A DNA stretch of 64,000 nt from CAVQJU01 sp963754955 (lineage in GTDB: Bacteria > Acidobacteriota > Vicinamibacteria > Vicinamibacterales > CAVVIG01), in the NCBI GenBank assembly GCA_963754955.1, contig CAVWHY010000012.1, positions 1,364,001 to 1,428,000 on the forward strand, written 5' to 3'. Of the stretch, positions 27,008-35,463 are shown piece by piece. The stretch's first letter is position 1, and each line of letters starts with the position of its first letter. A model generated the notes under the pieces. It saw only the letters and a list, made by a program, of their open reading frames with translations. It was not told the origin of the DNA and did not search any database. A program made the position numbers and the translations under genes.

Positions 27008-29401
27008 CTAAAACCGCCAGTCGAGGCCAAGGATCGGGAAGATGCCCTGCTGATCCCCGAACTGCTGGGTGTTGGTCCGCCGATTCCAGGTGTAGCTGGC
27101 GAAGTTGCGGCGATTGGACACGTTCTGTACCCCGAAGAACACGTTGAGCGGCTGGCCACCCACGACAAAGGTGCGGTCCACGCGGAGATCGACGCGCGCG
27201 TAATCAGGCGCCCGCTCGGCGTTGATGCGCGTGAGGTCGTACACGCCGCGCCGCTGTTCCATGGACGCCCCCTCGTCGTAGGGCGTGAACGGCCGGCCCG
27301 ACAGAAACGAGACTCGGGCCGAGAGTTCCCAGGCCGGGGACAGCCGATAACCGCCGATGACGTTGAACACGAACGGGTAGTCGAACGATCCGGGCCGCAG
27401 CACCCGATCGAGGCCCGCATGCCGCGTGCGGGAAAACGAAAGATTGCCCTGGCCATAGAGCTTCGAGGTGAGTCGCTTCTCGGCGAAAAATTCCACGCCT
27501 TGCGAGTACCCTTCGCCGCTGCTCGTGAGCGGGAACAGGATCTCGCGCACGGCGAAGGTATCCCCGATGTTGGCCAGCGACACGGTGGGCAGATCGCTCG
27601 CCACCGGGTAGTCCGTGTACGTTTTCCGATACGCCTCGGCGGTGACACGCAGGGACCCGTCGGGCGACCACGCCAGGCCCGTCACGTAGTGGTTGGCACG
27701 CCAGGGCACGAGGGACGCGTTTTGCGGAAACGCCGACACGAAGAGGAACGCCGGCTGCTGATAGTACGATCCGGCGCTCGAGTTCCAGGACACCGTGTCG
27801 GCCAGGCGCACGTTGACGCCCGCGCGCGGGCTGAATCGGGCTTGCGACAGGATGGCGTAGTGGTCGAAGCGGCCGCCCAGCGTGACGTTCACGCGCGACG
27901 CCACCTGCTTCGAGGCCTGCAGGTAGGCGCCGGTCTGATACGAGCGGAACCGCGTGTCGAGAAAAAACGGGTCGATGCCGGCAACCGGCGAGTACGGCGT
28001 GTCGTTGCCGTAGGGCGATTCCACCGCGTAGCTGACGCGGAACGTCTTGAAGCTGCCTCCGGTCTGCACCGTGTCGAAAAATCGCAGGTGCACCGTGAGG
28101 TCGTACTTAATCGTCGTCTCGCCTTCGCGCGAGTCCTCGAAGTAAACGACCGGGCTCCGTGCGATGACGACCTCGGGTGGCACACCCGGCGGCGGCGCCC
28201 CCTGCGCCACCAGGTCTTTCACCTGCTGGCCCACCTTGGCTTCGGAGTGCGTGACGCCGAACAGGCCCACGCCGCGCGACCCGAACGTGCGCTGCCAGTT
28301 GAAGCCCGTGGCGCTGCGCCATCCGTCGTAGCGGATGTCGAAGTTGGCGATCTCCTCTTCGAGGTTCGTCGATTCCGTGAGGCCGAGCCGAACCTCGTCG
28401 ACGCCCGCGATGTTGACCATCCAGATGCGGTCCCGCGGCGTGAGGTCGTACACGGCCTTGGCATTGAACGAATAGAGCACAGGCACGCCGCCAATACCGA
28501 CGTCGCTCGTGACCAGATCCAGGAAGCTTCGCCGCGCCGACACCACCCAGGATCCCTTTCCGGAGTTGATCGGCCCTTCGAGAATGGCGCCTGCGCCGGC
28601 AAAGCCGACCGTGGTCCAGCCGCCGAACTTTTTGCGGTTGCCTTCGCGCTGGGTGATCTGCAGCACGCTCGACGTGCGGTTGATATACGGCGCCGGGTAT
28701 CCGCCGGTGAGGAAGGTCACGTCCTGCAGGAGCTCGGCGTCGAGCAGGCTCACCGTCCCGCCGGCCGACGCGAAGTTGGCGAACGCGTTGATGTTGGGAA
28801 TCTCGACGTTGTCGACGAGGAAGAGGTTCTCGAGCGGGCTGCCGCCTCGGACGATGATGTCGTTGCGGAAGTCGTTGGTGCCGATGACCACGCCGGGCAG
28901 GCCCTGCACGTAGCGCGATACGTCCTGCAGGGCCGCGGCGCTCTTGAGGATCTCGCGAGGATCCACCAGAAAGCTCGAGCTCTTCACCGCGTCGGGCGCC
29001 TGGAACGCCGGAGCAGTCACCGTGACTGTCTGCTGGAAATCCTCCGCCGTGGGCAGCGTGATTTCCACGGTGCCGTCCAGTCCGGCGCGGACGTCCACCT
29101 CGTCGCTGGTGAACGGAAGGCCTTCGCGGGGCAGAATCTCCAGCCGGTATCCTCCCGCGCGGAGCTCGCCGATGCGGAACACGCCGCGGGCGTCGCTGGT
29201 GGCGCACGTTGCGGTGTCGAGGGCGCAGACGCGGACGCCCTCTGCCGGCCGGCCGGCCGCGTCCACCACGACGCCGCTGATGGCGCCCACGCCGGTGGTG
29301 TCCTGGGCAGAGGCAGACGTGACGACGAGGGTCAGTACGGCGGCCGTCAGCGCAGCTGACAGGCGTGACGCCACACCGAACGATATGTTGCGGACGGTCA
29401 C
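27008..29401 (-). CDS. TonB-dependent outer-membrane receptor
   Basis: 797 residues from GTG 29401, 4 bases after the photoreceptor gene. The signal peptide (ALTAAVLTLVVTSASAQ) precedes a carboxypeptidase-regulatory-like beta-sandwich (ISGVVVDAAGRPAEGVRV). A plug domain follows (VQGLPGVVIGTNDFRNDIIV, RGGSPLENLFLVDNVEIPN), then a 22-strand-type barrel (VASRVNVTLGGRFDHYAI, SPRAGVNVRLADTVSWNSS). The chain ends with Phe (LGLDWRF), the outer-membrane insertion signal. The cargo is not evident. Its place in a B12-photoreceptor operon makes a corrinoid or a light-dependent nutrient possible (inference only). No frameshift is seen. Confidence 0.93.
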   Translation of the reverse strand: MTVRNISFGVASRLSAALTAAVLTLVVTSASAQDTTGVGAISGVVVDAAGRPAEGVRVCALDTATCATSDARGVFRIGELRAGGYRLEILPREGLPFTSDEVDVRAGLDGTVEITLPTAEDFQQTVTVTAPAFQAPDAVKSSSFLVDPREILKSAAALQDVSRYVQGLPGVVIGTNDFRNDIIVRGGSPLENLFLVDNVEIPNINAFANFASAGGTVSLLDAELLQDVTFLTGGYPAPYINRTSSVLQITQREGNRKKFGGWTTVGFAGAGAILEGPINSGKGSWVVSARRSFLDLVTSDVGIGGVPVLYSFNAKAVYDLTPRDRIWMVNIAGVDEVRLGLTESTNLEEEIANFDIRYDGWRSATGFNWQRTFGSRGVGLFGVTHSEAKVGQQVKDLVAQGAPPPGVPPEVVIARSPVVYFEDSREGETTIKYDLTVHLRFFDTVQTGGSFKTFRVSYAVESPYGNDTPYSPVAGIDPFFLDTRFRSYQTGAYLQASKQVASRVNVTLGGRFDHYAILSQARFSPRAGVNVRLADTVSWNSSAGSYYQQPAFLFVSAFPQNASLVPWRANHYVTGLAWSPDGSLRVTAEAYRKTYTDYPVASDLPTVSLANIGDTFAVREILFPLTSSGEGYSQGVEFFAEKRLTSKLYGQGNLSFSRTRHAGLDRVLRPGSFDYPFVFNVIGGYRLSPAWELSARVSFLSGRPFTPYDEGASMEQRRGVYDLTRINAERAPDYARVDLRVDRTFVVGGQPLNVFFGVQNVSNRRNFASYTWNRRTNTQQFGDQQGIFPILGLDWRF

Positions 29402-29405
29402 GGGA

Positions 29406-30338
29406 TCACGCCACGTGCCCGCCGATGCGGACGAGCTCCTGCTGGTAGGCGTTGTAGTCGCGAAGAACCAGCCCACGCGGGCTGATGAGCGCGGCCTGGC
29501 GAGCGGCGCCGCGCCCGCCTGCCCACAGCTCAACCTCCTTCGGGAGATCGCGGACGATCGTGCGAAGTTCGCGTTCCCGGGCGCTCCCTGCCGATGTCGT
29601 GGTCAGCCCCAGCACCAGCACCTGCGCGCCGGCCGGCTTCACGCTGTCGACGATTTCGCGCGCCGGAAGATCGGGGCCGAGATACGCGACGCCCAACCCG
29701 CTGCTGGCGGCGAGCATCGCCGCCCCGAGCGTGCCGATCTCGTGGCGCTCGCCAGCGAGCGTCGCAAACAGCAAACGGGTCGAGACCGCCGGGCGTGCGT
29801 ACAGCCGGAGGAACGATCCGAGGATGTTCCGCATCGTCGAGGAGATCAGGTGTTCGTGCGCGATGCGTACCGGGCCCCGGTGCCACTCGTCGCCGACGTG
29901 CGCCAGCGCCGGCATCAAGATGTCCCGGAGCAGTTCGAGCGGAGGCAGAACCGCCGCGAGGCGGCTGAGCTGCTGGTCGATCCCCGTCGCGTCGTATTTG
30001 TGCAGCGCGGCGATGAGCCCCGCGGTATCGAACGGTGCCCTTTGTATGGAAGGCGCCTCGGACCCGGCGCTCGCATCGCTGGTGGCGGCGAGCTGGCGCA
30101 GTTCCGCATCGGTGAGACCGGCGAGCCGGCCGATGCTGTGTCCGTGTTCCACCGCGGCGCGCAACAGGCGCAGGCGTGCAACGTCGGCTTCGGTGTACAT
30201 CCGGCCGCGATCGTCGCGGACCGGGGTCACGGCGCTGTGCCGCCGTTCCCACGCGCGCAGCGTATCGATGGCGACCCCGGTCAGTTTGGAGACGGCGCGG
30301 ATCGGGTAGTGCGCCGGCGTGTGGCGTGGTTTCCTCAC
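29406..30338 (-). CDS. carH: CarH/LitR-type MerR-cobalamin photoreceptor regulator
   Basis: 310 residues from GTG 30338. Residues ~12-75 are a MerR winged helix (IRAVSKLTGVAIDTLRAWER, RMYTEADVARLRLL). Residues ~105-180 form the four-helix cap carrying W152-H153 and E162-H163, exactly the Wx9EH motif plus the adjacent His that ligates cobalamin after light in CarH. Residues ~185-310 are the B12-binding Rossmann domain with GERHEIG (ExHxxG, H199 the lower ligand). In characterised CarH, adenosylcobalamin binding in the dark makes a tetramer that represses; light breaks the Co-C bond and releases DNA. It heads a tight operon with the TonB receptor and is divergent from a sigma-54 activator across a palindromic operator. 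Confidence 0.9.
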   Translation of the reverse strand: MRKPRHTPAHYPIRAVSKLTGVAIDTLRAWERRHSAVTPVRDDRGRMYTEADVARLRLLRAAVEHGHSIGRLAGLTDAELRQLAATSDASAGSEAPSIQRAPFDTAGLIAALHKYDATGIDQQLSRLAAVLPPLELLRDILMPALAHVGDEWHRGPVRIAHEHLISSTMRNILGSFLRLYARPAVSTRLLFATLAGERHEIGTLGAAMLAASSGLGVAYLGPDLPAREIVDSVKPAGAQVLVLGLTTTSAGSARERELRTIVRDLPKEVELWAGGRGAARQAALISPRGLVLRDYNAYQQELVRIGGHVA

Positions 30339-30409
30339 AGGCCTTCCATCTCGCGAGTCTGGGTCGTGTGTTCCATCGGTCCGCGTCCTCGACAGCCGTT
30401 CAGGTTCCC

Positions 30410-30438
30410 AGCGTATTGCAGCCCGCTCCAGATGTCAA
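30410..30438 (-). promoter_or_regulatory. Leftward sigma-70 promoter of the carH operon
   Basis: On the minus strand, TTGACA (complement of 30433-30438) is followed by exactly 17 bases and TACGCT (complement of 30410-30415). The -35 box is the left arm of the operator palindrome, so a protein on the palindrome would block RNA polymerase. Autoregulation of carH is therefore likely. Confidence 0.75.
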
Positions 30439-30465
30439 TCGCTTGTCATGGACAAATGATTGACA
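30433..30465. promoter_or_regulatory. 33-bp palindromic operator, probable CarH binding site
   Basis: Outer arms TGTCAATC (30433-30440) and GATTGACA (30458-30465) are perfect inverse complements; inner arms TTGTC (30443-30447) and GACAA (30451-30455) are too. Read on the plus strand the right half also contains two TNNACA words 11 bases apart (TGGACA at 30449, TTGACA at 30460), the spacing I recall for CarH half-sites. It sits midway between two divergent starts. Confidence 0.75.
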
Positions 30466-30488
30466 TTGCCCGCTCGTACTGTTACTGA
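30460..30488 (+). promoter_or_regulatory. Rightward sigma-70 promoter of the AAA+ activator operon
   Basis: TTGACA (30460-30465), a 17-base spacer and TACTGA (30483-30488). The -35 box coincides with the right arm of the palindrome. The -10 is weak, as is common for regulated promoters. Confidence 0.65.
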
Positions 30489-30536
30489 TTGGTGCGGCAT
30501 GAACGACGCGCGGGGCGCACGCCTCGGGGAGGAGTG

Positions 30537-31547
30537 GTGATTTACGACATGACAGGCAAACTGTTGAGGGCACAGGACACGGTGGCCGGCGGAGAACTGC
30601 CGAAAGGGGTGCAGAGCGCGGCCATTCAACGAGTGCTGGCGCAAATCCGACAGGTCGCGCCCACGCCCGCCACTGTCCTGCTGCTCGGTGAAACGGGAAC
30701 AGGCAAGGAGGTGATGGCGCGGGCGATTCACGACCTCAGCCCGCGGCGTCACCGCCGGATGATCGCCGTGAGTTGCGCGGCGATTCCGACGTCGCTCATC
30801 GAGAACGAGCTGTTCGGCCGCGAAAAAGGCGCGTACACCGACGCGCTGTCGCGGCAGATCGGGCGGTTCGAAGCTGCCCACCAGTCCACGCTCTTTCTCG
30901 ACGAGATCGGTGAGTTGTCGACGGCGGTCCAGGTCAAGCTGCTCCGCGTACTGCAGGAGCGCGTGATCGAACGGCTCGGGAGCGCGCATCCCGTCAACAT
31001 CGACGTCCGCATCATCGCGGCCACAAACCTCAATCTCGAGGACGCAGTCCGCGACCGGACGTTTCGGGAGGATCTGTACTATCGCCTCAACGTGTTCCCC
31101 GTGGTCGTTCCACCTCTGCGCGAGCGCGTCGACGACATCCCGCCTCTGGCGTGGACCTTCGTCGAAGAGTTCGCCCAGTCGTTCGGCAAGACGATCAAGT
31201 CGATTTCAGAGGAGAGCCTGTACGCCCTGCAGCGCTATCACTGGCCGGGAAACGTCCGCGAGCTGCGCAACGTCATCGAACGCGCGGTCATCCTGGCAAC
31301 CGGCCCTCAACTCGTCGTGGCGGCTCCGCGGCCCGATGATCGCCGGATGCCTGCGAACGCGATGACGCTGATCGAACTCGAAGCCAGCCACATCCGAGCC
31401 GTCCTCACGAGCACCAACTGGCGCGTCCGCGGATCCGGCGGCGCGGCGGAGTGCCTGGGCCTGAAGCCGACCACGCTCGAGAGCCGGATGTCCAAACTTG
31501 GCATCGCGCGCATGAAACCTGGTGGGCCGCCAGGGGTGGACTGGTGA
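30537..31547 (+). CDS. Sigma-54-dependent AAA+ transcriptional activator without sensor domain
   Basis: About 333-336 residues (GTG 30537 or ATG 30549; a GGGGAGGAG site precedes). It has a short N-terminus with no receiver, PAS or GAF domain. The AAA+ core follows: LLLGETGTGKEVMARAIHDL (Walker A), ELFGREKGAYTDALSRQIGR, STLFLDEIGELSTAVQ (Walker B), REDLYYRLNVFPVVVPPLRE and YHWPGNVRELRNVIERAVI. A C-terminal Fis-type helix-turn-helix reads GLKPTTLESRMSKLGIAR. The sigma-54-contacting loop reads GAYTDA where GAFTGA is classical, a variant that may alter contact. With no sensor of its own, its activity may be set by how much is made, that is, by the CarH-controlled promoter. The target genes are not apparent here. 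Confidence 0.88.
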   Translation: MIYDMTGKLLRAQDTVAGGELPKGVQSAAIQRVLAQIRQVAPTPATVLLLGETGTGKEVMARAIHDLSPRRHRRMIAVSCAAIPTSLIENELFGREKGAYTDALSRQIGRFEAAHQSTLFLDEIGELSTAVQVKLLRVLQERVIERLGSAHPVNIDVRIIAATNLNLEDAVRDRTFREDLYYRLNVFPVVVPPLRERVDDIPPLAWTFVEEFAQSFGKTIKSISEESLYALQRYHWPGNVRELRNVIERAVILATGPQLVVAAPRPDDRRMPANAMTLIELEASHIRAVLTSTNWRVRGSGGAAECLGLKPTTLESRMSKLGIARMKPGGPPGVDW

Positions 31548-31558
31548 TCGGCTCGGGC

Positions 31559-32512
31559 ATGACTCGCGAACGCATCCGTCTCGGGATTTCGGCGTGTCTG
31601 CTCGGACAGCCCGTGCGCTTCGACGGCGGCCACAAGCGAGATCCATTCCTCGTGGAATCACTCGGACAGTTCGTGGAATGGGTGCCCGTGTGCCCGGAAG
31701 TCGAATCCGGACTGGAGCCGCCTCGTGAATCGATGCGGCTCGTTCAGGTCGATGGGCAGATTCGTCTGCTGACCAACAAGACGGGCCTGGATCGCACCGA
31801 GCTCCTGCGCGGCTATGCTCGGCGCCGGATCGAGGAACTGGCCGATGGTGAGCTGTTCGGGTTCGTGTTGAAGAAGGACTCGCCCACGTGCGGCCTCGAG
31901 CGCGTCAAGGTGTATGGCACCGCGGGGGTCCCCATGAAGTCGGGACGCGGGTTGTTCGCCGAGGCATTGACTACACGGCTTCCCCTGCTCCCTGTTGAAG
32001 AAGAAGGGCGGCTCAACGATCCGCGCCTGCGCGAGAACTTCGTCGAGCGTATCTTTGCGTACCGTCGCCTCACCGCATTGTTTACCGCCCGATGGTCCAT
32101 GGGCGACGTCGTCCGGTTCCACACCGCGCACAAACTCACGCTGATGGCCCATCGGCCAGAGGCCTACCAGGCACTTGGGCGCCTCGTGGCATCGGGCAAA
32201 GCCATGGCGCGCCGCGAATTCCAGGATCGCTACTCGGCCGATTTCATGACGGCCCTCGGGACCATCGCCACGCCGCGCCGGCAGGCCAACGTGCTGCAGC
32301 ACATGCTCGGCTACTTCAAGCGGACGCTCGACGCCGAGAGCCGGGCCGAGCTGCTGGCGCTTATCAGCGATTATGCCGCCGGACGCGTGCCGCTGGTCGT
32401 GCCGCTCACGATGTTCGTCCATCACATTCGCCGATGCGATGTGGCGTACCTCGCCGACCAGGTCTACCTGCGGCCGCATCCGGTTGAACTGATGCTGCGG
32501 AACCACGTGTGA
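31559..32512 (+). CDS. DUF523-DUF1722 (YbgA-like) protein
   Basis: About 317 residues. Residues ~1-150 are DUF523: RIRLGISACLLGQPVRFDGG, FVEWVPVCPEVESGLEPPRE and FVLKKDSPTCGLERVKVY, with Cys positions typical of a possible metal or Fe-S site. The C-terminal ~130 residues are DUF1722: FHTAHKLTLMAHRPEAYQAL, ATPRRQANVLQHMLGYFKR and VPLVVPLTMFVHHIRRC. E. coli ybgA (DUF1722) lies beside phrB, and DUF523-DUF1722 genes often sit beside photolyase and LitR genes, which agrees with the CarH context. An upstream GTG (31544) overlapping the activator's stop is an alternative start. Confidence 0.9.
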   Translation: MTRERIRLGISACLLGQPVRFDGGHKRDPFLVESLGQFVEWVPVCPEVESGLEPPRESMRLVQVDGQIRLLTNKTGLDRTELLRGYARRRIEELADGELFGFVLKKDSPTCGLERVKVYGTAGVPMKSGRGLFAEALTTRLPLLPVEEEGRLNDPRLRENFVERIFAYRRLTALFTARWSMGDVVRFHTAHKLTLMAHRPEAYQALGRLVASGKAMARREFQDRYSADFMTALGTIATPRRQANVLQHMLGYFKRTLDAESRAELLALISDYAAGRVPLVVPLTMFVHHIRRCDVAYLADQVYLRPHPVELMLRNHV

Positions 32513-32614
32513 CGCCCGTAACACTCGTGTCGTTGTGGCTTGAATTGCATAGAATCCATCGGATCTTGATACAGTCGAGTCGCGACGAACCAGTTCCGTT
32601 CGTCCGGAGGCTTC

Positions 32615-33169
32615 ATGAGATTCAGAGCCGTCACCGTCTTTTCGTCCCTGGTGGCCGTGTTGACGATCCAGGGCGCCGCGGCCGCCCAGGTCGCACGACA
32701 AGGAACCCCCGATCCGAACGCGTTCGTCTCGCCGATGGTGCTCGAGGCGAGCTTCGTGGCGGCGGATCGCTCGATCTGGGGAGACAAGTCCTGGCACGAG
32801 GGGCCCGACTACAAGGCGCTCGGTCAGTTCACATGCGACGGCGTCGCTCTTCGTGGCGACCCGGACCGCCAGACCAAGGCCGCCACAACCGGGCTCGCGA
32901 TGCGGGCCAGGGAAATTCCCGACGGGAAGCTCGAAGTCACCATCGGGTTGTGGCTGCTGAACCCTGCTCGCAATCATGACAAGCTGGTCACCATTCTCGT
33001 CGAGGTGCTCGACGGCGCCGACGTCGTTGCGCACACGACGCGGGACAAGATCGAGGTTGAAGACAAAGGGCACGCCCGAGCCGCGTCTTTCCCCTTCGTG
33101 ATGCCGACTGCGGCCATCAAGACCGAAGGAATGAAGATACGGCTGACCATGAGCACCAAGGACTACTGA
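32615..33169 (+). CDS. Exported hypothetical protein
   Basis: 184 residues with an SD site (CGGAGG) before ATG 32615. The signal peptide (AVTVFSSLVAVLTIQGAAAA) is followed by a mixed beta domain with DRSIWGDKSWHEGPDYKALG, LEVTIGLWLLNPARNHDKLV, TILVEVLDGADVVAHTTRD and a final FVMPTAAIKTEGMKIRLTM. It resembles immunoglobulin-like periplasmic proteins. I do not recognise a family. It lies between the DUF523-DUF1722 gene and the antiporter on the same strand. Confidence 0.7.
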   Translation: MRFRAVTVFSSLVAVLTIQGAAAAQVARQGTPDPNAFVSPMVLEASFVAADRSIWGDKSWHEGPDYKALGQFTCDGVALRGDPDRQTKAATTGLAMRAREIPDGKLEVTIGLWLLNPARNHDKLVTILVEVLDGADVVAHTTRDKIEVEDKGHARAASFPFVMPTAAIKTEGMKIRLTMSTKDY

Positions 33170-33177
33170 TACGGTGC

Positions 33178-34431
33178 ATGGGCGTCCCGATCTCGTTCGT
33201 CCTGCTGCTCCAGGTCGCAATCATCTTCACGGTGTCACGCGCGGCGAGGCGGCTGTTCGTGCCGCTCGGACAACCCGCAGTCGTCGGTGAAATGGCCGCG
33301 GGCCTGATGCTCGGGCCATCCTGCTTCGGATGGCTTATGCCCCGGGCCTCGGCGGCGCTGTTCGCCGCGCCCTCCCTCCCCGCTCTGAACGCGCTCAGCC
33401 AGGTTGGGCTCGTGCTGTTCATGTTCCTCGTCGGCCTGCGGCTCGATTCTCCGCACCTGGATGCCCGAAAGCACGTGGCGATCGTCACGAGCGCCACCAG
33501 CATCATCGTACCGTTCGTGCTCGGCGTGTTGCTGGCGGTGGCCATACACGAGCGGCTTGCTCCGCCCGGGGTTGGGCGATGGCCCTTTGCGCTCTTCATC
33601 GGGACGGCCATGAGCATCACGGCCTTTCCGGTCCTGGCGCGCATCCTCGTGGACCACGGTTTGCTGACGACGCCGCTGGGGGTCGTGGCGATTGCCTGTG
33701 CGGCGTTCGACGATGTGACCGGGTGGATGATCCTCGGCGGCATCACGGCGCTTGTCCGCGCCGCTGATGCGCGGACGTTCCTCGCGCGTATCGTTCTGTT
33801 TACCGGCTACCTGGGCGCGATGGTCACCGTCGTCCGGCCGTTGCTGCGCGCCTACGGACGGTGGCGAGGTCCGCGGTTCAGCGGGTCGGGCGAGGCGCTC
33901 GCCATCGGATTGATCGTGATGACGGTGTCGGCGGCCACCACGCAATGGGTGGGCGTGCACGCGCTGTTCGGCGCGTTCTTTGCGGGCCTGATGATGCCCA
34001 GGGAAGCGGGGGTCGAACGGATCTTTGCCAGGCGCATCGAGGCGGTGACCGTCAGCCTGCTCTTGCCGCTGTTCTTCGCGTTCACCGGACTGCGCACGTC
34101 GGTGCAGCTGATCGACAGCGCCGCGTTGTGGCGTGACGCCGCGCTGATGCTGGCCGTTGCGGTCCTCGGCAAAGGCGGCGGGTCGTTGCTGGCGGGCCGC
34201 GCCATGGGGCTCACATGGGGGGAGGCCGGCGTGCTCGGCGTGCTCCTCAACACCCGCGGGCTCATCGAGCTCGTGGTGCTCAATATCGGCCTCGAGCTCG
34301 GCATCCTGTCGCCGGTCGTGTTTTCCATGCTGGTGCTCATGGCGCTCATCACGACGGTCATGACGTCACCAATGATTACGTGGCTTCTGCATCGCCCGAG
34401 AGACGCTGGTCGTACTGCCGCTGTCGGTTAG
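33178..34431 (+). CDS. CPA2-family cation:proton antiporter
   Basis: 417 residues, about 12 membrane helices and no C-terminal RCK/TrkA domain, so a short Na+/H+ or K+/H+ antiporter of the KefB/NapA type. Landmarks are PAVVGEMAAGLMLGPSCFGW, LVLFMFLVGLRLD, TAMSITAFPVLARILVDHG and ACAAFDDVTGWMILGG (the Asp-Asp pair of electrogenic CPA2 transporters). FGAFFAGLMMPREAGVE and GVLLNTRGLIELVVLNIGLE follow. It begins 9 bases after the preceding gene and may belong to the CarH-controlled rightward operon. The ion is not determined. Confidence 0.9.
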   Translation: MGVPISFVLLLQVAIIFTVSRAARRLFVPLGQPAVVGEMAAGLMLGPSCFGWLMPRASAALFAAPSLPALNALSQVGLVLFMFLVGLRLDSPHLDARKHVAIVTSATSIIVPFVLGVLLAVAIHERLAPPGVGRWPFALFIGTAMSITAFPVLARILVDHGLLTTPLGVVAIACAAFDDVTGWMILGGITALVRAADARTFLARIVLFTGYLGAMVTVVRPLLRAYGRWRGPRFSGSGEALAIGLIVMTVSAATTQWVGVHALFGAFFAGLMMPREAGVERIFARRIEAVTVSLLLPLFFAFTGLRTSVQLIDSAALWRDAALMLAVAVLGKGGGSLLAGRAMGLTWGEAGVLGVLLNTRGLIELVVLNIGLELGILSPVVFSMLVLMALITTVMTSPMITWLLHRPRDAGRTAAVG

Positions 34432-34433
34432 TC

Positions 34434-35458
34434 TTACTTCGTCCAGGCGTCGTTCGTGCGGACCCACGTCTTGTCGGGGTTGTACCGGGTGATCTGCTTC
34501 GCGAGGGCCACCGAGTCCGGCCCGAGATCCTTCTGATACACGATGCCGTCGTGATTGACGATGAATGTCTGGATGCCGGTGACGCCGTATTCGGCGGGCG
34601 TCGCGATCATCGCGAACCCGCCGATCATGGCGTCGCCGATCACGTAATCGAGCTCCCCGAGGGGCGCGGCCGGCCCCTGGCCCTTCAGGACCTGAAAGAT
34701 GTAGCCGTGATACGCGGATGCCGTGTCCACCGCGTAGCCTTCGTCGATCGCCTTGGCCACCGCTTCGCTGATCGGGCCGCCGTCGGTGCCGTCGGCGTTC
34801 TTCCAGTACAGGCCGTCCTGCTTGCCTCGCGTGCTGATGATGCGCTGCGCGTACTGGTGCACGCGTGAGTCATCGTGCAACGCAAGCGCGTACTCGTGCT
34901 GCGACTCGACGAACCCGCGGCACACTTCGATCGCGTCGAGCTCGTTGGCGCCGACGCGGCGGAACAGGACCTCGTCGCGTCCGGCGCTGGCGTCGAAGTA
35001 CCACTTGCCTGCGATCTTCACGAGCGGCACGGGCAGCGGCCAGGATTCGCGGCCCACTTGCAGCGTGGCGCGGCCGGGATTTCTCGGGCTCACGACAACC
35101 GCGTGTCTTCTCCTGCGCGAGCGAAGCAAACGCGAGCGCGTAGGACTTGTCGCGAACAGGGTCCCCGGTGCTCACGAGATCCTTGCCGCTCGGGACCGAA
35201 CATCGCGGCGAGCGCCGGTTCATCAAAGCTCGACGCCGCCTGGATGAGCGCGGTTGCGGCCGCCTGCGCGGTCGGGAAGGCCTTTGCGCCGGGAGGCGGC
35301 ACGGCGGCGGGGGCCGGTTTCGCCGTCGAAGCCGGCGCCGGGGACGTCTGCGACAACAGCGCGGGCGCACCGAACAAGGCGAACGCGAGTGCCGTCACGG
35401 CGAGCCGCCGCGCTGCCGTCGATCGGGCCGGGGTCGAAGTCGTTTGTGGGTTCGTCAT
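34434..35458 (-). CDS. Exported DUF2950 protein (frameshifted)
   Basis: About 340 residues read across three frames. The start at 35458 gives a signal peptide (AVTALAFALFGAPALLSQ) and KAFPTAQAAATALIQAASSF. After an indel near 35205 comes FGPSGKDLVSTGDPVRDKSY, and after another near 35095 the DUF2950 body: WPLPVPLVKIAGKWYFDASA, GRDEVLFRRVGANELDAIEV, GKQDGLYWKNADGTDGGPIS, YHGYIFQVLKGQGPAAPLG and TFIVNHDGIVYQKDLGPDS. The function is unknown. It is followed on the same strand, upstream, by a DUF3300 gene; the two families are regular neighbours. Confidence 0.85.
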
Positions 35459-35463
35459 GGCCG

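Noticed and set aside
27419..29359. Long plus-strand open frame opposite the TonB receptor
   Set aside because: It is rich in Arg/Ala/Val/Asp as expected from antisense reading of GC-rich codons, has no domain or signal features, and the minus-strand receptor is complete.
30537..31547. GAYTDA loop taken as an inactive sigma-54 activator
   Set aside because: Variants with Tyr and Asp in this loop occur in related activators and all other AAA+ motifs are intact, so loss of function cannot be claimed.
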